Source: Bacteroidota bacterium (GTDB lineage Bacteria; Bacteroidota; Bacteroidia; Chitinophagales; Chitinophagaceae). Taken from it: DNA of 64,000 nt. A program made the translations under genes and the position numbers. Each line of letters starts with the position of its first letter. Within the stretch, counting starts at the first letter, position 1. Of the stretch, positions 8,221 through 16,952 are shown in pieces. A model generated the notes under the pieces. It saw only the letters and a program-made list of their open reading frames with translations. It had not been told where the DNA came from and did no database searches. The stretch spans positions 58,266-122,265 of the forward strand of contig CANGDH010000005.1 of the NCBI GenBank assembly GCA_947452555.1, in the 5' to 3' direction.

Positions 8221-8255
8221 ATCCCTCATTTTTATCAAACACTTAATTTAACAAA

Positions 8256-9446
8256 ATGCGTATAGCAATGTTAGGAGCAGGATTCATTGGCCGTTTTTAT
8301 GCGGATGCACTGCAAGGATATAGAAGTAAAGACAAAGTAGTAAGTATTTATGCCCGAAGAGAAGAAGCAGCAAAGAAATTTGCAGATGACTATAATTGTG
8401 CGCATTGGACTACTGAAATGGAAGAAGCGATCGCCCACCCTGATGTGGACGTTGTTTGTATTTCATTACCAAATCATATTCATGAAATTGCAGTAATGCT
8501 TTGTTGCAAACACAAAAAAGCAGTCATGACTACAAAGCCTTTGGGCCGAAATGGTGAAGAGGCAAAAAGAATGTTAATTGCAGTGGAAGAAGCGGGTATT
8601 TTTAACGGCTATTTAGAAGACTTAGTGTACACCCCAAAATTTATAAAAGCAAACCAGAGCGTTAAAGAAGGGGCTGTAGGCCGTATTCTTTGGGCTAAGT
8701 CTCGTGAAACACATCCTGGCCCCCATAGTGAATGGTTCTGGGATATTAACCAAGCTGGCGGTGGATGTATTTTAGACCTTGGATGTCATTGTGTTGAAAT
8801 TTCTAGAAGCTATATAGGAAAAGATATTAAACCAGTAGAAGTAATGTGTTGGGCAGATACGCAAGTAAAACCTATTGACGCTGAAGATCATGCTATTGGT
8901 TTAGTTAAATACGAGAATGGCGCTATTGGCCAATTTGAAGTAAGCTGGACTTTTAGAGGAGGTTTAGATTTACGTGATGAAGTAATGGGAACAGAAGGAA
9001 CCATTTGGATTAATAGTTTTTTAAGAACTGGTTTTGAAATGTTTACTACAGGGAAAGGTGGCGACTATATTGCGGAGAAAGCAGAGAGCGATCGCGGTTG
9101 GTTATTTCCAGTAGGTGATGAATTAAATGAACTAGGCTATAATCACATGTTCATGGATATGTTTAATTCTTTGGAAAAAGGAGAAGCACCTAAAGAAACT
9201 TTTTACGACGGCTATGTGGTGAACTGCATATTGGATGCTGCCTACCGTTCTGCAAAGACTAAATTATGGGAACCCGTTAATTTAGATATTTGGAGAGGTA
9301 AAGTTGGTTTAACTAAAGAAAGCCATTTAGTGGAATATGATGCGGACCATTATTTAGTAAAAGAAGAAATGACACATTATGGTGCTAAGAAATTAATCCT
9401 TAAGCACAAAACAACTGGCAAGATTACAGAGCAGACAACGAACTAA
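8256..9446 (+). CDS. Gfo/Idh/MocA-family oxidoreductase
   Basis: A 396-residue NAD(P)-dependent sugar oxidoreductase. The Rossmann motif GAGFIGRFYADAL is at residues 7-19, and the TTKPLGRN segment near residue 93 matches the family's EKP catalytic position, with Lys kept and Glu replaced by Thr. LDLGCHCVEISR in the second domain holds the likely catalytic His/Asp region. No signal peptide, so it is cytoplasmic. The substrate cannot be read from the sequence. The neighbours (NupG-like transporter, Tat-exported TIM-barrel protein) resemble Bacteroidota keto-sugar clusters. Confidence 0.88.
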   Translation: MRIAMLGAGFIGRFYADALQGYRSKDKVVSIYARREEAAKKFADDYNCAHWTTEMEEAIAHPDVDVVCISLPNHIHEIAVMLCCKHKKAVMTTKPLGRNGEEAKRMLIAVEEAGIFNGYLEDLVYTPKFIKANQSVKEGAVGRILWAKSRETHPGPHSEWFWDINQAGGGCILDLGCHCVEISRSYIGKDIKPVEVMCWADTQVKPIDAEDHAIGLVKYENGAIGQFEVSWTFRGGLDLRDEVMGTEGTIWINSFLRTGFEMFTTGKGGDYIAEKAESDRGWLFPVGDELNELGYNHMFMDMFNSLEKGEAPKETFYDGYVVNCILDAAYRSAKTKLWEPVNLDIWRGKVGLTKESHLVEYDADHYLVKEEMTHYGAKKLILKHKTTGKITEQTTN

Positions 9447-9477
9447 TTTTACATATTTTAAACTGATAGTCATAAAA

Positions 9478-9507
9478 AAAGAGTCTCCTATTGGGGACTC
9501 TTTTTTT
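9478..9507. terminator. Bidirectional terminator between convergent genes
   Basis: An 11-bp stem (AAAGAGTCTCC with GGGGACTCTTT, one T-G pair) and a TATT loop, flanked by A on the left and T on the right. It can end the Gfo/Idh transcript and the opposing TIM-barrel gene transcript. Confidence 0.88.
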
Positions 9508-9574
9508 GTTTCACAATCTACTTGATTTGTAAAAAATGAACCTAGTTTCAATTGAATGGTTCTGAACAGATACC

Positions 9575-10504
9575 CTATAAAGATTTTTTGAACTTATTAA
9601 AGTTTTGTACTGATGTAACAATGTTCTCAAATGGTTTTTTAGGGAAATCTTGCTCCAAGAAGAAGTATTCCATTCCTGCAATATCTACATTTTTAAATGT
9701 GTCTTTAAAGTCATAAGAACCGTCTCCAAAAGGTACAATCTCTCCAGATACAGTCATGTCTTTTACATGGATTAACGGGAAGCGCCCTTTATGGTTCTTG
9801 AATATTTCTACGGGATTCTTTCCTGCTTTAAATACCCATCCCAAATCCAATTCGAACTTTAAAAGCTCGGCAGGTATTTGTGAGGTGAAATAATCAAAAG
9901 AAACAATACCATCTGTCTTATCAAATTCAGTAGCATGATTATGGTAAGCTAATTGCAAACCTGCTTTTTTAGCTTGTTCTCCTGCTCGTTGTAATACCTC
10001 TGCAGCAATTTTAATATCATCCCCTGTTTCAATATTAATATTTGCACATACAATATATGGGATACCTGCTTCAGCTACCTGGTCAACTAATTCTTGACTA
10101 TTGTCTTTAAGATTTTTCATTACTGGAAAACTGACAGGCTTGCCGTCTGTGCCAGTAGGTAATTTATAGTTGGGTGGTAATTTAATGGGTGTGCCTAAAA
10201 CATGGTGAGACCTCCATTCCATTCCCATATCATGAATTAAGGATTTAAACTCTTTGGGCTTTCTGCCATAAAAACCACCTTGCTTACTAAATGCTGATTC
10301 GATGTTTTTGTATCCAGCAGCTGCAACTTTTTGTAGAGAACCTACCGTGTCAATATCCATCTCATTGAACAAGGTAAACAGCTGAATACCTGGAGCTGGA
10401 AGTTTTGGAGCAATAAAGTTATTCGCCCAACTTGACTTGCTTAACAATGCACCACCTACTGATAAGGCAGCGGCTTGTTGTAAAAATTTTCTTCTTGAAT
10501 TCAT
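9575..10504 (-). CDS. Tat-exported sugar phosphate isomerase/epimerase-like TIM-barrel protein
   Basis: 309 residues of the xylose-isomerase-like TIM barrel (AP endonuclease 2 superfamily). The N-terminus has a clear twin-arginine signal, SRRKFLQQAAALSVGG, so the folded protein is probably exported to the periplasm. Metal-ligand candidates are seen in SAFSKQG, YHNHATEFD, LDLGWVFKAG and HVKDM. The true reaction is unknown. Export and the neighbouring Gfo/Idh and GMC genes suggest work on oxidised sugars outside the cytoplasm. It is divergent from the Nudix regulator. Confidence 0.85.
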   Translation of the reverse strand: MNSRRKFLQQAAALSVGGALLSKSSWANNFIAPKLPAPGIQLFTLFNEMDIDTVGSLQKVAAAGYKNIESAFSKQGGFYGRKPKEFKSLIHDMGMEWRSHHVLGTPIKLPPNYKLPTGTDGKPVSFPVMKNLKDNSQELVDQVAEAGIPYIVCANINIETGDDIKIAAEVLQRAGEQAKKAGLQLAYHNHATEFDKTDGIVSFDYFTSQIPAELLKFELDLGWVFKAGKNPVEIFKNHKGRFPLIHVKDMTVSGEIVPFGDGSYDFKDTFKNVDIAGMEYFFLEQDFPKKPFENIVTSVQNFNKFKKSL

Positions 10505-10564
10505 AATGGCTTTTTTAATAAATGAATAAGTCTACAATGCGTTACTATGACACAATATAAAAAA

Positions 10565-10597
10565 TTTGGGGGAGTTCAACAAATAATTTTATCTTTA
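10565..10597 (+). promoter_or_regulatory. Candidate promoter of the Nudix regulator
   Basis: TTTG at 10565-10568, a 21-nt spacer, then TATCTTTA at 10590-10597, one base from the TAnnTTTG form. It lies inside the longer possible reading frame, so it supports the inner ATG at 10604 as the start. Confidence 0.4.
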
Positions 10598-10603
10598 AAA
10601 CCT

Positions 10604-11389
10604 ATGGCGAAAAAGAACATTATACCTCCTAATCTTAAGCAAATCTTAGACAAAGGTGACAAGCTCTACCAACCAGGAATCTCTGTTGATTGTGTCATTT
10701 TTGGCTTTCATGAAAATGTGCTAAAAATATTATTATTGCAGGTTAAATATGTGAACAAATTGGCATTGCCTGGTGGATTCATTTTAAGAGAGGAATCCAT
10801 AGAACAAGCAGCATATCGTGTACTACATGAGCGTACTGGTGTGAATAATATATTCCTTCAGCAATTTAATGTATTTGGTAATCCAAGCCGTTCCGACGCA
10901 ACGGTTCATCAAGCTGGATATTTGGAGTACGGTGTTAAAATACCAAAAGACAATTGGTTATTACAAAGATTTATCACTGTTGGATATTATGCTTTAATAG
11001 ACTTTACAGAAGTTAAATATGGCGATGTTGTTTTCGAAGAAGGTTGTGAGTGGATAGACATTACTAAATTGGAGCATTTAATGATGGACCATGAAGCTAT
11101 TATTTTAAATGCGCTTGAAGCCCTTAGAACTCAATTAGCTTATTTACCAATTGGTCGCAATTTGCTTCCAAAAAAGTTCACGATGCCTGAACTTCAAAAA
11201 CTATATGAAACCATTTTAGCACAAAAACTGGACCGTCGTAATTTTCAAAGAAAAATGTTAGGTTTTGGTATTTTGAATAGACTCAATGAAACTAAAAAAG
11301 GAGGTGCCCACAAAGCGCCCTTCCTGTATACTTTCCACGATAAAAAATATCAAAAAGCATTAAAGGAAGGGCTGTATGGTTCCTGGTAA
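10604..11389 (+). CDS. NrtR-type transcriptional regulator (degenerate Nudix domain plus winged helix)
   Basis: 261 residues from the ATG at 10604; a longer frame from 10547 exists but is less likely. The first half is a Nudix fold, the last 100 residues look like the winged-helix domain of NrtR-type regulators (ending GLYGSW). The Nudix box reads GGFILREESIEQAAYRVLHERTG: the key RExxEE stretch is RVLHER, so two of three catalytic glutamates are gone and the domain probably senses rather than cleaves. Relatives control arabinose, NAD or sugar-nucleotide genes. Its position between the sugar isomerase gene and the beta-glucosidase gene makes it a candidate local regulator. Confidence 0.82.
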   Translation: MAKKNIIPPNLKQILDKGDKLYQPGISVDCVIFGFHENVLKILLLQVKYVNKLALPGGFILREESIEQAAYRVLHERTGVNNIFLQQFNVFGNPSRSDATVHQAGYLEYGVKIPKDNWLLQRFITVGYYALIDFTEVKYGDVVFEEGCEWIDITKLEHLMMDHEAIILNALEALRTQLAYLPIGRNLLPKKFTMPELQKLYETILAQKLDRRNFQRKMLGFGILNRLNETKKGGAHKAPFLYTFHDKKYQKALKEGLYGSW

Positions 11390-11415
11390 ATTTTCTTTAT
11401 TGAATTGGGCAAGAA

Positions 11416-13704
11416 CTATTTACTCCAATTTATTTTAATAGTTTTTACGTCTCGTGAATTAGGTCCTACCATAATTTGAAAATCTCCTGATTCCCAATCG
11501 TATTTTAAATCACCATTATAGAATTTTAATAATTCAGGGGTTATTTCAAAACTTACATTTTTACTTTCTCCTGCAGCTAATTCAATCTTATTAAAACCCT
11601 TAAGTTCTTGCACTGGTCTTGTGATAGTTCCTACTTCGTCTCTGATATATAATTGAACTACTTCCTTCCCTGCAACAACACCCGTGTTTTTTACATTCAC
11701 TGTAACAGTTAATTTTTGGTTTCCTTTCAATTGCTTAGCAGACAACTGCATTTCACCATATTCAAATTTAGTATAGCTTAATCCATAACCAAATGGATAT
11801 AAAGGCTCATTACTTACATCGATATAATTAGATTGAAATTTCGAGAACCATTTTCCAGTTAATGGACGACCTGTATTTTTATGGTTATAGTACAAAGGAA
11901 TTTGACCTACGTTCTGAGGGAAACTCATACTTAATTTTCCAGAAGGATTTACTTTACCTAATAAAGCATCCGCAATAGCATCTCCTGCTTCTGAACCTGC
12001 GAACCATACATCTAAAATTGCTGGTACATTTTCGTTTTCCCAGTTTAAGGTTATTGGACGGCCATTAAATAAAACTAATACAACAGGCTTGCCTGTGGCA
12101 ACCAATGCCTTTAATAAGCGTTTCTGCGCTTCTGGCATGTCTATATTTGATTTGGAAGCACTTTCTCCACTGCTCTCTGCTCCTTCTCCTAATGCGGCTA
12201 CTATCACGTCTGCATCAGCACTCACTGAAATAGCTTCTTGTATTAATTGTTCAGCAGTACGACCATCACGAGCAATGTCTTTCCCAAACATAGTTTGTCT
12301 TTTTTGCATTTCTATGTCGTCTTCTAAATTAGCACCTAACGCATACACCACTTTGCCATTCGTGCCTACTGCATCTGCAAGTCCTTTTAACAAAGTAATT
12401 GACTTTGTATTGTCTGCGCCAACACTCCAAGTACCTGTCATATTTTCCTTTGCATTTGCAAGTGGCCCTACTAATGCGATTTTTTTTCCACTAGCTATTG
12501 GCAATACATTGTTATTTTTTAATAATACAAAGCTTTGCGCTGCAATTTTTCTTGATTCTGCACGATTAGCTGCAGTAAATACTTCGGCCGCAGATCTTTG
12601 TTCATTACAATAACGATAAGGATCATCAAATAAACCTAATTCGTATTTTGAGATTAAAATTCTTTCACAAGCTTTGTTTATTTGAGTCAATGTTACTTTA
12701 CCTTCCTGCATAGATTTTTTAAGCGTGGTTAAAAATCCTTCTCCAACCATATCCATGTCAACGCCGGCATTTAATGAAAGTGCATTCACTGTTTGAAAAT
12801 CTCCCATGCCATGATTGGTCATTTCTGGAATACCTGTATAATCAGAAACTACAAAACCTCCAAACTTCCATTGCTTTCTCAACACGTCGTCCACTAACCA
12901 TTTATTACCAGATGCTGGTACGCCGTCAATCTCATTAAAGGACACCATCACCGAAGCCACCCCTGCGTCCACTGCTGCTTTATAAGGAGGGAAATATTCA
13001 TTGTACATTCTAACACGACTCATATCGGTTGTATTATAATCTCTGCCGCCTTCTGCTGCCCCATATAATGCATAATGTTTTACACATGACAGAATTGTAT
13101 TAGGTGCAGCTAAATCGTCTCCTTGATAACCATGTACCATGGCTTTTGCAATAGCTGAACTTAAGAATGCATCTTCCCCATTACCTTCAGATACCCTTCC
13201 CCATCTTGGGTCCCTTGTTAAGTCCACCATTGGAGAAAATGTCCATTGTATACCATCCGCACTCGCTTCGCTCGCTGCAATTCTTGCAGAACGTTCCACC
13301 AATTGCATGTCCCATGTAGCAGACATCCCTAGTGGTATAGGAAAAATAGTGCGATATCCATGAATAACGTCCATCCCAAATAATAAAGGGATATGAAGCC
13401 TTGTATTATTTACTGCAAATTGTTGCAATTCTTTAATTTTTGTTACAGAACGGATATTAAAAACACCCCCCACTTTACCCGCTTTTACCTTTTCTGCAAT
13501 ATCGGAACTACTTACACTACCAGTTACAAAATCACTAGAAGCGGGCAAGTTCAATTGGCCTAGTTTTTCCTCAAGTGTCATTTTAGCCAATAACCCATTT
13601 ACAAACTGATGCATTTTAACATCCTTATTGGTTTGTGAACTTGATTGTGAAATAGCTACTGTTGATATTAAGACGGTAGCTAGAAATAAAAGATTCTTTT
13701 TCAT
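11416..13704 (-). CDS. bglX: Beta-glucosidase, GH3 family (BglX-like)
   Basis: 762 residues with a signal peptide (about 1-19), a GH3 N-terminal TIM barrel, the C-terminal sandwich and a fibronectin III-like domain at the end. The catalytic nucleophile is the Asp in GFVVSDYTGI; the substrate-binding KHYALYGAAEGGRDY segment is intact. Such periplasmic enzymes remove terminal beta-linked glucose, or sometimes xylose, from oligosaccharides. It is the last gene of a minus-strand run starting at susC and would finish the breakdown begun by the GH30 enzyme upstream. The 174-codon frame on the other strand is a shadow. Confidence 0.93.
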   Translation of the reverse strand: MKKNLLFLATVLISTVAISQSSSQTNKDVKMHQFVNGLLAKMTLEEKLGQLNLPASSDFVTGSVSSSDIAEKVKAGKVGGVFNIRSVTKIKELQQFAVNNTRLHIPLLFGMDVIHGYRTIFPIPLGMSATWDMQLVERSARIAASEASADGIQWTFSPMVDLTRDPRWGRVSEGNGEDAFLSSAIAKAMVHGYQGDDLAAPNTILSCVKHYALYGAAEGGRDYNTTDMSRVRMYNEYFPPYKAAVDAGVASVMVSFNEIDGVPASGNKWLVDDVLRKQWKFGGFVVSDYTGIPEMTNHGMGDFQTVNALSLNAGVDMDMVGEGFLTTLKKSMQEGKVTLTQINKACERILISKYELGLFDDPYRYCNEQRSAAEVFTAANRAESRKIAAQSFVLLKNNNVLPIASGKKIALVGPLANAKENMTGTWSVGADNTKSITLLKGLADAVGTNGKVVYALGANLEDDIEMQKRQTMFGKDIARDGRTAEQLIQEAISVSADADVIVAALGEGAESSGESASKSNIDMPEAQKRLLKALVATGKPVVLVLFNGRPITLNWENENVPAILDVWFAGSEAGDAIADALLGKVNPSGKLSMSFPQNVGQIPLYYNHKNTGRPLTGKWFSKFQSNYIDVSNEPLYPFGYGLSYTKFEYGEMQLSAKQLKGNQKLTVTVNVKNTGVVAGKEVVQLYIRDEVGTITRPVQELKGFNKIELAAGESKNVSFEITPELLKFYNGDLKYDWESGDFQIMVGPNSRDVKTIKINWSK

Positions 13705-13750
13705 ATAATCGTATTTGCTATTTATAATTTCAATTTTATATTTTTATTTT

Positions 13751-13773
13751 CCTAGTATGTTTTTATTACTAGG
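13751..13773. promoter_or_regulatory. Inverted repeat in the GH30-GH3 gap
   Basis: CCTAGTA and TACTAGG, 7-bp perfect arms with a 9-nt spacer, lie between the GH30 stop and the GH3 start. There is no T run on the minus strand side, so it is not a standard terminator. It could be an operator or an mRNA processing hairpin. Confidence 0.35.
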
Positions 13774-13782
13774 CCTATTTTG

Positions 13783-15219
13783 TTACCATACTAAAGTGGA
13801 AGCTGAAGCTGACGGAAGATCAAAAACCATTTCCCTGTTTTCAACAATTAATTTAACCTTTTTAGCAGCCCCTGTATTAAGCACTAAACTAACCTTTTTA
13901 CCATTAGGCAGTATAAACCCTGCAGTTTTTATGCTCGTAACACTAGAAGTAGCTGCTACCCTTTGAGCTCCAGCAGGTATGTATTTTGATGCTTGCCCAA
14001 TTATATAATAACTCGCATTCCTAGATACACTATCCCCTTGAATAGTAAAAGCACCTTTGCATTCAGTACAACCACCTAGCGTATGTGGTTCAAATTTAGC
14101 ATTAGCTGCTAAATTCCATTCTAATACCACACTGCTCCAATTATTAATTGTGCCCAAAACGATATGCTCTAAATGCCACATTAAATCACCACCAAACTCC
14201 CCTTTTGCGCCTGTCCACTGTTCTGTGAAATATATTTTTTTATCCGGATGCGCAAAATGCACTTTTGATAATGCTGACTCATCACCTAAGTATAAATGGA
14301 AGGCAGAGGCAGCAGCGTAAGACTTAGCTAAAGAATCGTTCATTATAGAAATAGGATAATTAGGATGATCTGCATTATGATCAAACAGTACAATCTCAGT
14401 TTTAATATTTGCTTTTTTAAATTGTGGACCTAGGTAATTTTTTAAAAATTCTTTTTGTTCTAGTGCATCCATTAATAAACTTGGATTATTCCCGCCGTGT
14501 TCCGGCTCATTTTGCATGGTTACCGCAGCTATTTTAATTCCTTGCTTTTTCATTGCTTGTATATACATCACAAAATAATTTGCATAGGAAGCATAATATT
14601 TTTTAAGTAGATGTCCCCCCATTGACAATCCATTTGATTTCATCCAAATTGGAGGTGACCATGGAGATGCCATTATTTTAAGTGCTGGCCGAATAGCTAA
14701 CGCTTTTTTTAAAATGGGTATTAGATGAAGGGTATCCTCTGATAAATTAAAATGCTTCAGCAAGGAATCTGTTTCTTCAGTTGGTAAATCACAATAACTA
14801 AAAACGTTTGCATCTAAGTCTGAAGCCCCCATACTAATGCGGATATAACTAACCCCTAAGTTGGCTTTACTGTTACCAAAAACTTCTTGTAAAATTGCAT
14901 TCTTTTTTGGGGCAGACAATTGATCAATTAAAGCTGCCGAACCTCCTGTTAATGCATAACCAAAACCTTCCATTTTTTGAAAGCGCTTATTGGCATCAAA
15001 ACGAATCAACGCTATTGCCGAGTCTTCCTTACTTGATGAATTAGTAATTTTTACCTGCTTTGCAGTAAACTTATATTCCCCATTAGCGCTAGTAATATAT
15101 TGTACCCCTTGTGCTTTCAAAATTCCACTATTCGAAATCACTAATAATAATAAAATAATAAAAGTAATTTTTTTGTTAGACTGCTTATTTATATAATAAT
15201 TTGACGAATCAGATTGCAT
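13783..15219 (-). CDS. GH30 glycosidase (glucosylceramidase / endo-beta-1,6-glucanase type)
   Basis: 478 residues. A hydrophobic signal segment sits at about residues 18-36, after a polar start. The GH30 landmarks are present: GFGYALTGGSA near the barrel start, the acid/base Glu in TMQNEPEHGG and the nucleophile Glu in IYFTEQWTGA. The last 90 residues fit the beta-sandwich that GH30 carries. Bacteroidota members cleave beta-1,6-glucan or glucosylceramide-like substrates; the exact one is not decided by sequence. It is followed closely by the GH3 gene and preceded 10 bases away by a GMC gene, so one transcription unit is likely. Confidence 0.92.
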   Translation of the reverse strand: MQSDSSNYYINKQSNKKITFIILLLLVISNSGILKAQGVQYITSANGEYKFTAKQVKITNSSSKEDSAIALIRFDANKRFQKMEGFGYALTGGSAALIDQLSAPKKNAILQEVFGNSKANLGVSYIRISMGASDLDANVFSYCDLPTEETDSLLKHFNLSEDTLHLIPILKKALAIRPALKIMASPWSPPIWMKSNGLSMGGHLLKKYYASYANYFVMYIQAMKKQGIKIAAVTMQNEPEHGGNNPSLLMDALEQKEFLKNYLGPQFKKANIKTEIVLFDHNADHPNYPISIMNDSLAKSYAAASAFHLYLGDESALSKVHFAHPDKKIYFTEQWTGAKGEFGGDLMWHLEHIVLGTINNWSSVVLEWNLAANAKFEPHTLGGCTECKGAFTIQGDSVSRNASYYIIGQASKYIPAGAQRVAATSSVTSIKTAGFILPNGKKVSLVLNTGAAKKVKLIVENREMVFDLPSASASTLVW

Positions 15220-15229
15220 TTTTTAAGTT

Positions 15230-16951
15230 TTATATTTTATTCAATTTCCACTGCGCTACTGCATAATCAACTGCTCTTGCAGTTAAAGCCATATACAATA
15301 TGGAAGGGCTTTGGTTTCCAGTACTTGTCATACAAGCACCATCAGTTACAAATACATTTTTACATAAATGCATTTGATTCCACTCATTTAATAAAGAGCT
15401 TGAAAGGTCTTTACCCATTCTTACTCCACCCATTTCATGAATATCTAAACCAGGTGCTTGATGATTATCATAAGTTACAATATCATATACTCCTGCTTTT
15501 TCAAACATTTTTTTAGTTTCCGTTAAAAAATCATTTGTTAATTTATCATCATTATCATCGTAGCCAACTGAAGTAATTAATTGAGGTATCCCATATGGGT
15601 CTTTTTTATCTGTACTAAGTCTTACATGATTTTCTTTTTTTGGAATAGTCTCTCCTTGCATATATGCATATAAATTCCATTTTCCAGGTTCTTGCATAGC
15701 TTCCTTGAACTTTGCACCAATGGTTTCTTGGGTGCTAGCTTCATCATTCCTTCTTCGATAAGCACCTGCAAATGTGGTATATCCTCCCACAAAGTCCATT
15801 TCCTTTTTCCCTAAGTTTCTAAAGTTCGCAATAATAGAGTCCGTTGGATTACGACCAAACACATAACTATTTTCAAAGCCATCTATCTTACCACCCATTC
15901 CTGCCCTATAATTATGATGGCAAATATATTTACCAAGTAAACCAGAGTCATTCCCTAAGCCATTGGGGAAACGATTTGACTTTGAATTTAAAAGAATCAG
16001 ATTCGTGTTCAACGCAGAAGCATTCATGAAAATGATAGCAGCATAATATTCATAAGTTTTTTTATTCACTGCATCAATTATTTTCACCCCAATTGCTTTT
16101 TGCTTTTGATTGTCATAAATAACGGAGTGAACCACCGCATCCGTAAGTATAGATAAATTATTGGTGTTTGCTGCCCAAGGTAAAGTAGAAGAAACGGAAC
16201 TAAAATAACCCCCAAAAGGACAACCTCTCATACATAAATTTCTTGCTTGACATTTTCCCCTCCCTTGTTCTAAATGTATGGGTTGCGGATCTGTAATATG
16301 TGCCCATCTTGCATGTACTAAATGACGACCATATTCTTTTGCTATTACTTCTTTTAAATGCGTCTCTACTATGGTCAAATCAAAGGGCTTCATGAAATAA
16401 CCATCTGGCATAGATTCAATACCATCTGCATTCCCACATACTCCAATAAATTTTTCAACATGTGTATACCAGTCAGCTACATCTTTATATCTAATAGGCC
16501 AATCTAATCCGTATCCTAAATTATGGGGTGCCGTAAATTCATAGTCACTCCAGCGTTGACAGGCCCTGCCCCAAATGATAGACTTGCCACCAACTTGATA
16601 ACCTCTAATCCAATCAAAAGGCTTTTCTTGTATGTATGGTTGAATGGCATCTTCAATAAAAAAATGTGCATTGTCCTCTCCAAAACCTGCCGACTTCGTG
16701 ATGAGCGGGTTCATTTTTTTGAATGCTGCAGTGATATTCCCTCTATGCTTTAATTCCCAAGGAGCTGAGGTCGCAGTTGGATAATCTTTTACGTGTTCTA
16801 CTTTCCGACCTCTCTCTATTACTAATGTTTTTAAACCTTTTTCACAAAGCTCTTTAGCTGCCCATCCTCCACTAATACCTGAGCCTACCACAATAGCATC
16901 ATAAGTCTTTATAACAATCGTTTCGTTGGTCTCGTAGATAATTGGATTCAT
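15230..16951 (-). CDS. GMC-family oxidoreductase, paralogue 1 (altered active site)
   Basis: A 573-residue FAD enzyme. The FAD site is VVGSGISGGWAAKELCEKG near residue 21, with ERGR after it. The C-terminal catalytic His is kept in LDIHEMGGVRMG. The second catalytic residue, normally Asn or His just before Pro, is changed: the segment reads GNQSPSILYMA, so Asn is replaced by Ser. The neighbouring paralogue keeps NP. A CxxxxCxxxC cluster (CQARNLCMRGC) is present in both. No signal peptide. GMC enzymes oxidise sugar or alcohol hydroxyls; here the chemistry may be changed or lost. The gene starts 1 base after the paralogue's stop. Confidence 0.9.
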   Translation of the reverse strand: MNPIIYETNETIVIKTYDAIVVGSGISGGWAAKELCEKGLKTLVIERGRKVEHVKDYPTATSAPWELKHRGNITAAFKKMNPLITKSAGFGEDNAHFFIEDAIQPYIQEKPFDWIRGYQVGGKSIIWGRACQRWSDYEFTAPHNLGYGLDWPIRYKDVADWYTHVEKFIGVCGNADGIESMPDGYFMKPFDLTIVETHLKEVIAKEYGRHLVHARWAHITDPQPIHLEQGRGKCQARNLCMRGCPFGGYFSSVSSTLPWAANTNNLSILTDAVVHSVIYDNQKQKAIGVKIIDAVNKKTYEYYAAIIFMNASALNTNLILLNSKSNRFPNGLGNDSGLLGKYICHHNYRAGMGGKIDGFENSYVFGRNPTDSIIANFRNLGKKEMDFVGGYTTFAGAYRRRNDEASTQETIGAKFKEAMQEPGKWNLYAYMQGETIPKKENHVRLSTDKKDPYGIPQLITSVGYDDNDDKLTNDFLTETKKMFEKAGVYDIVTYDNHQAPGLDIHEMGGVRMGKDLSSSLLNEWNQMHLCKNVFVTDGACMTSTGNQSPSILYMALTARAVDYAVAQWKLNKI

Positions 16952-16952
16952 T

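Noticed and set aside
12089..12613. 174-codon open frame opposite the GH3 gene
   Set aside because: It lies entirely inside a conserved GH3 gene on the other strand and has no family-like motifs; a shadow frame.
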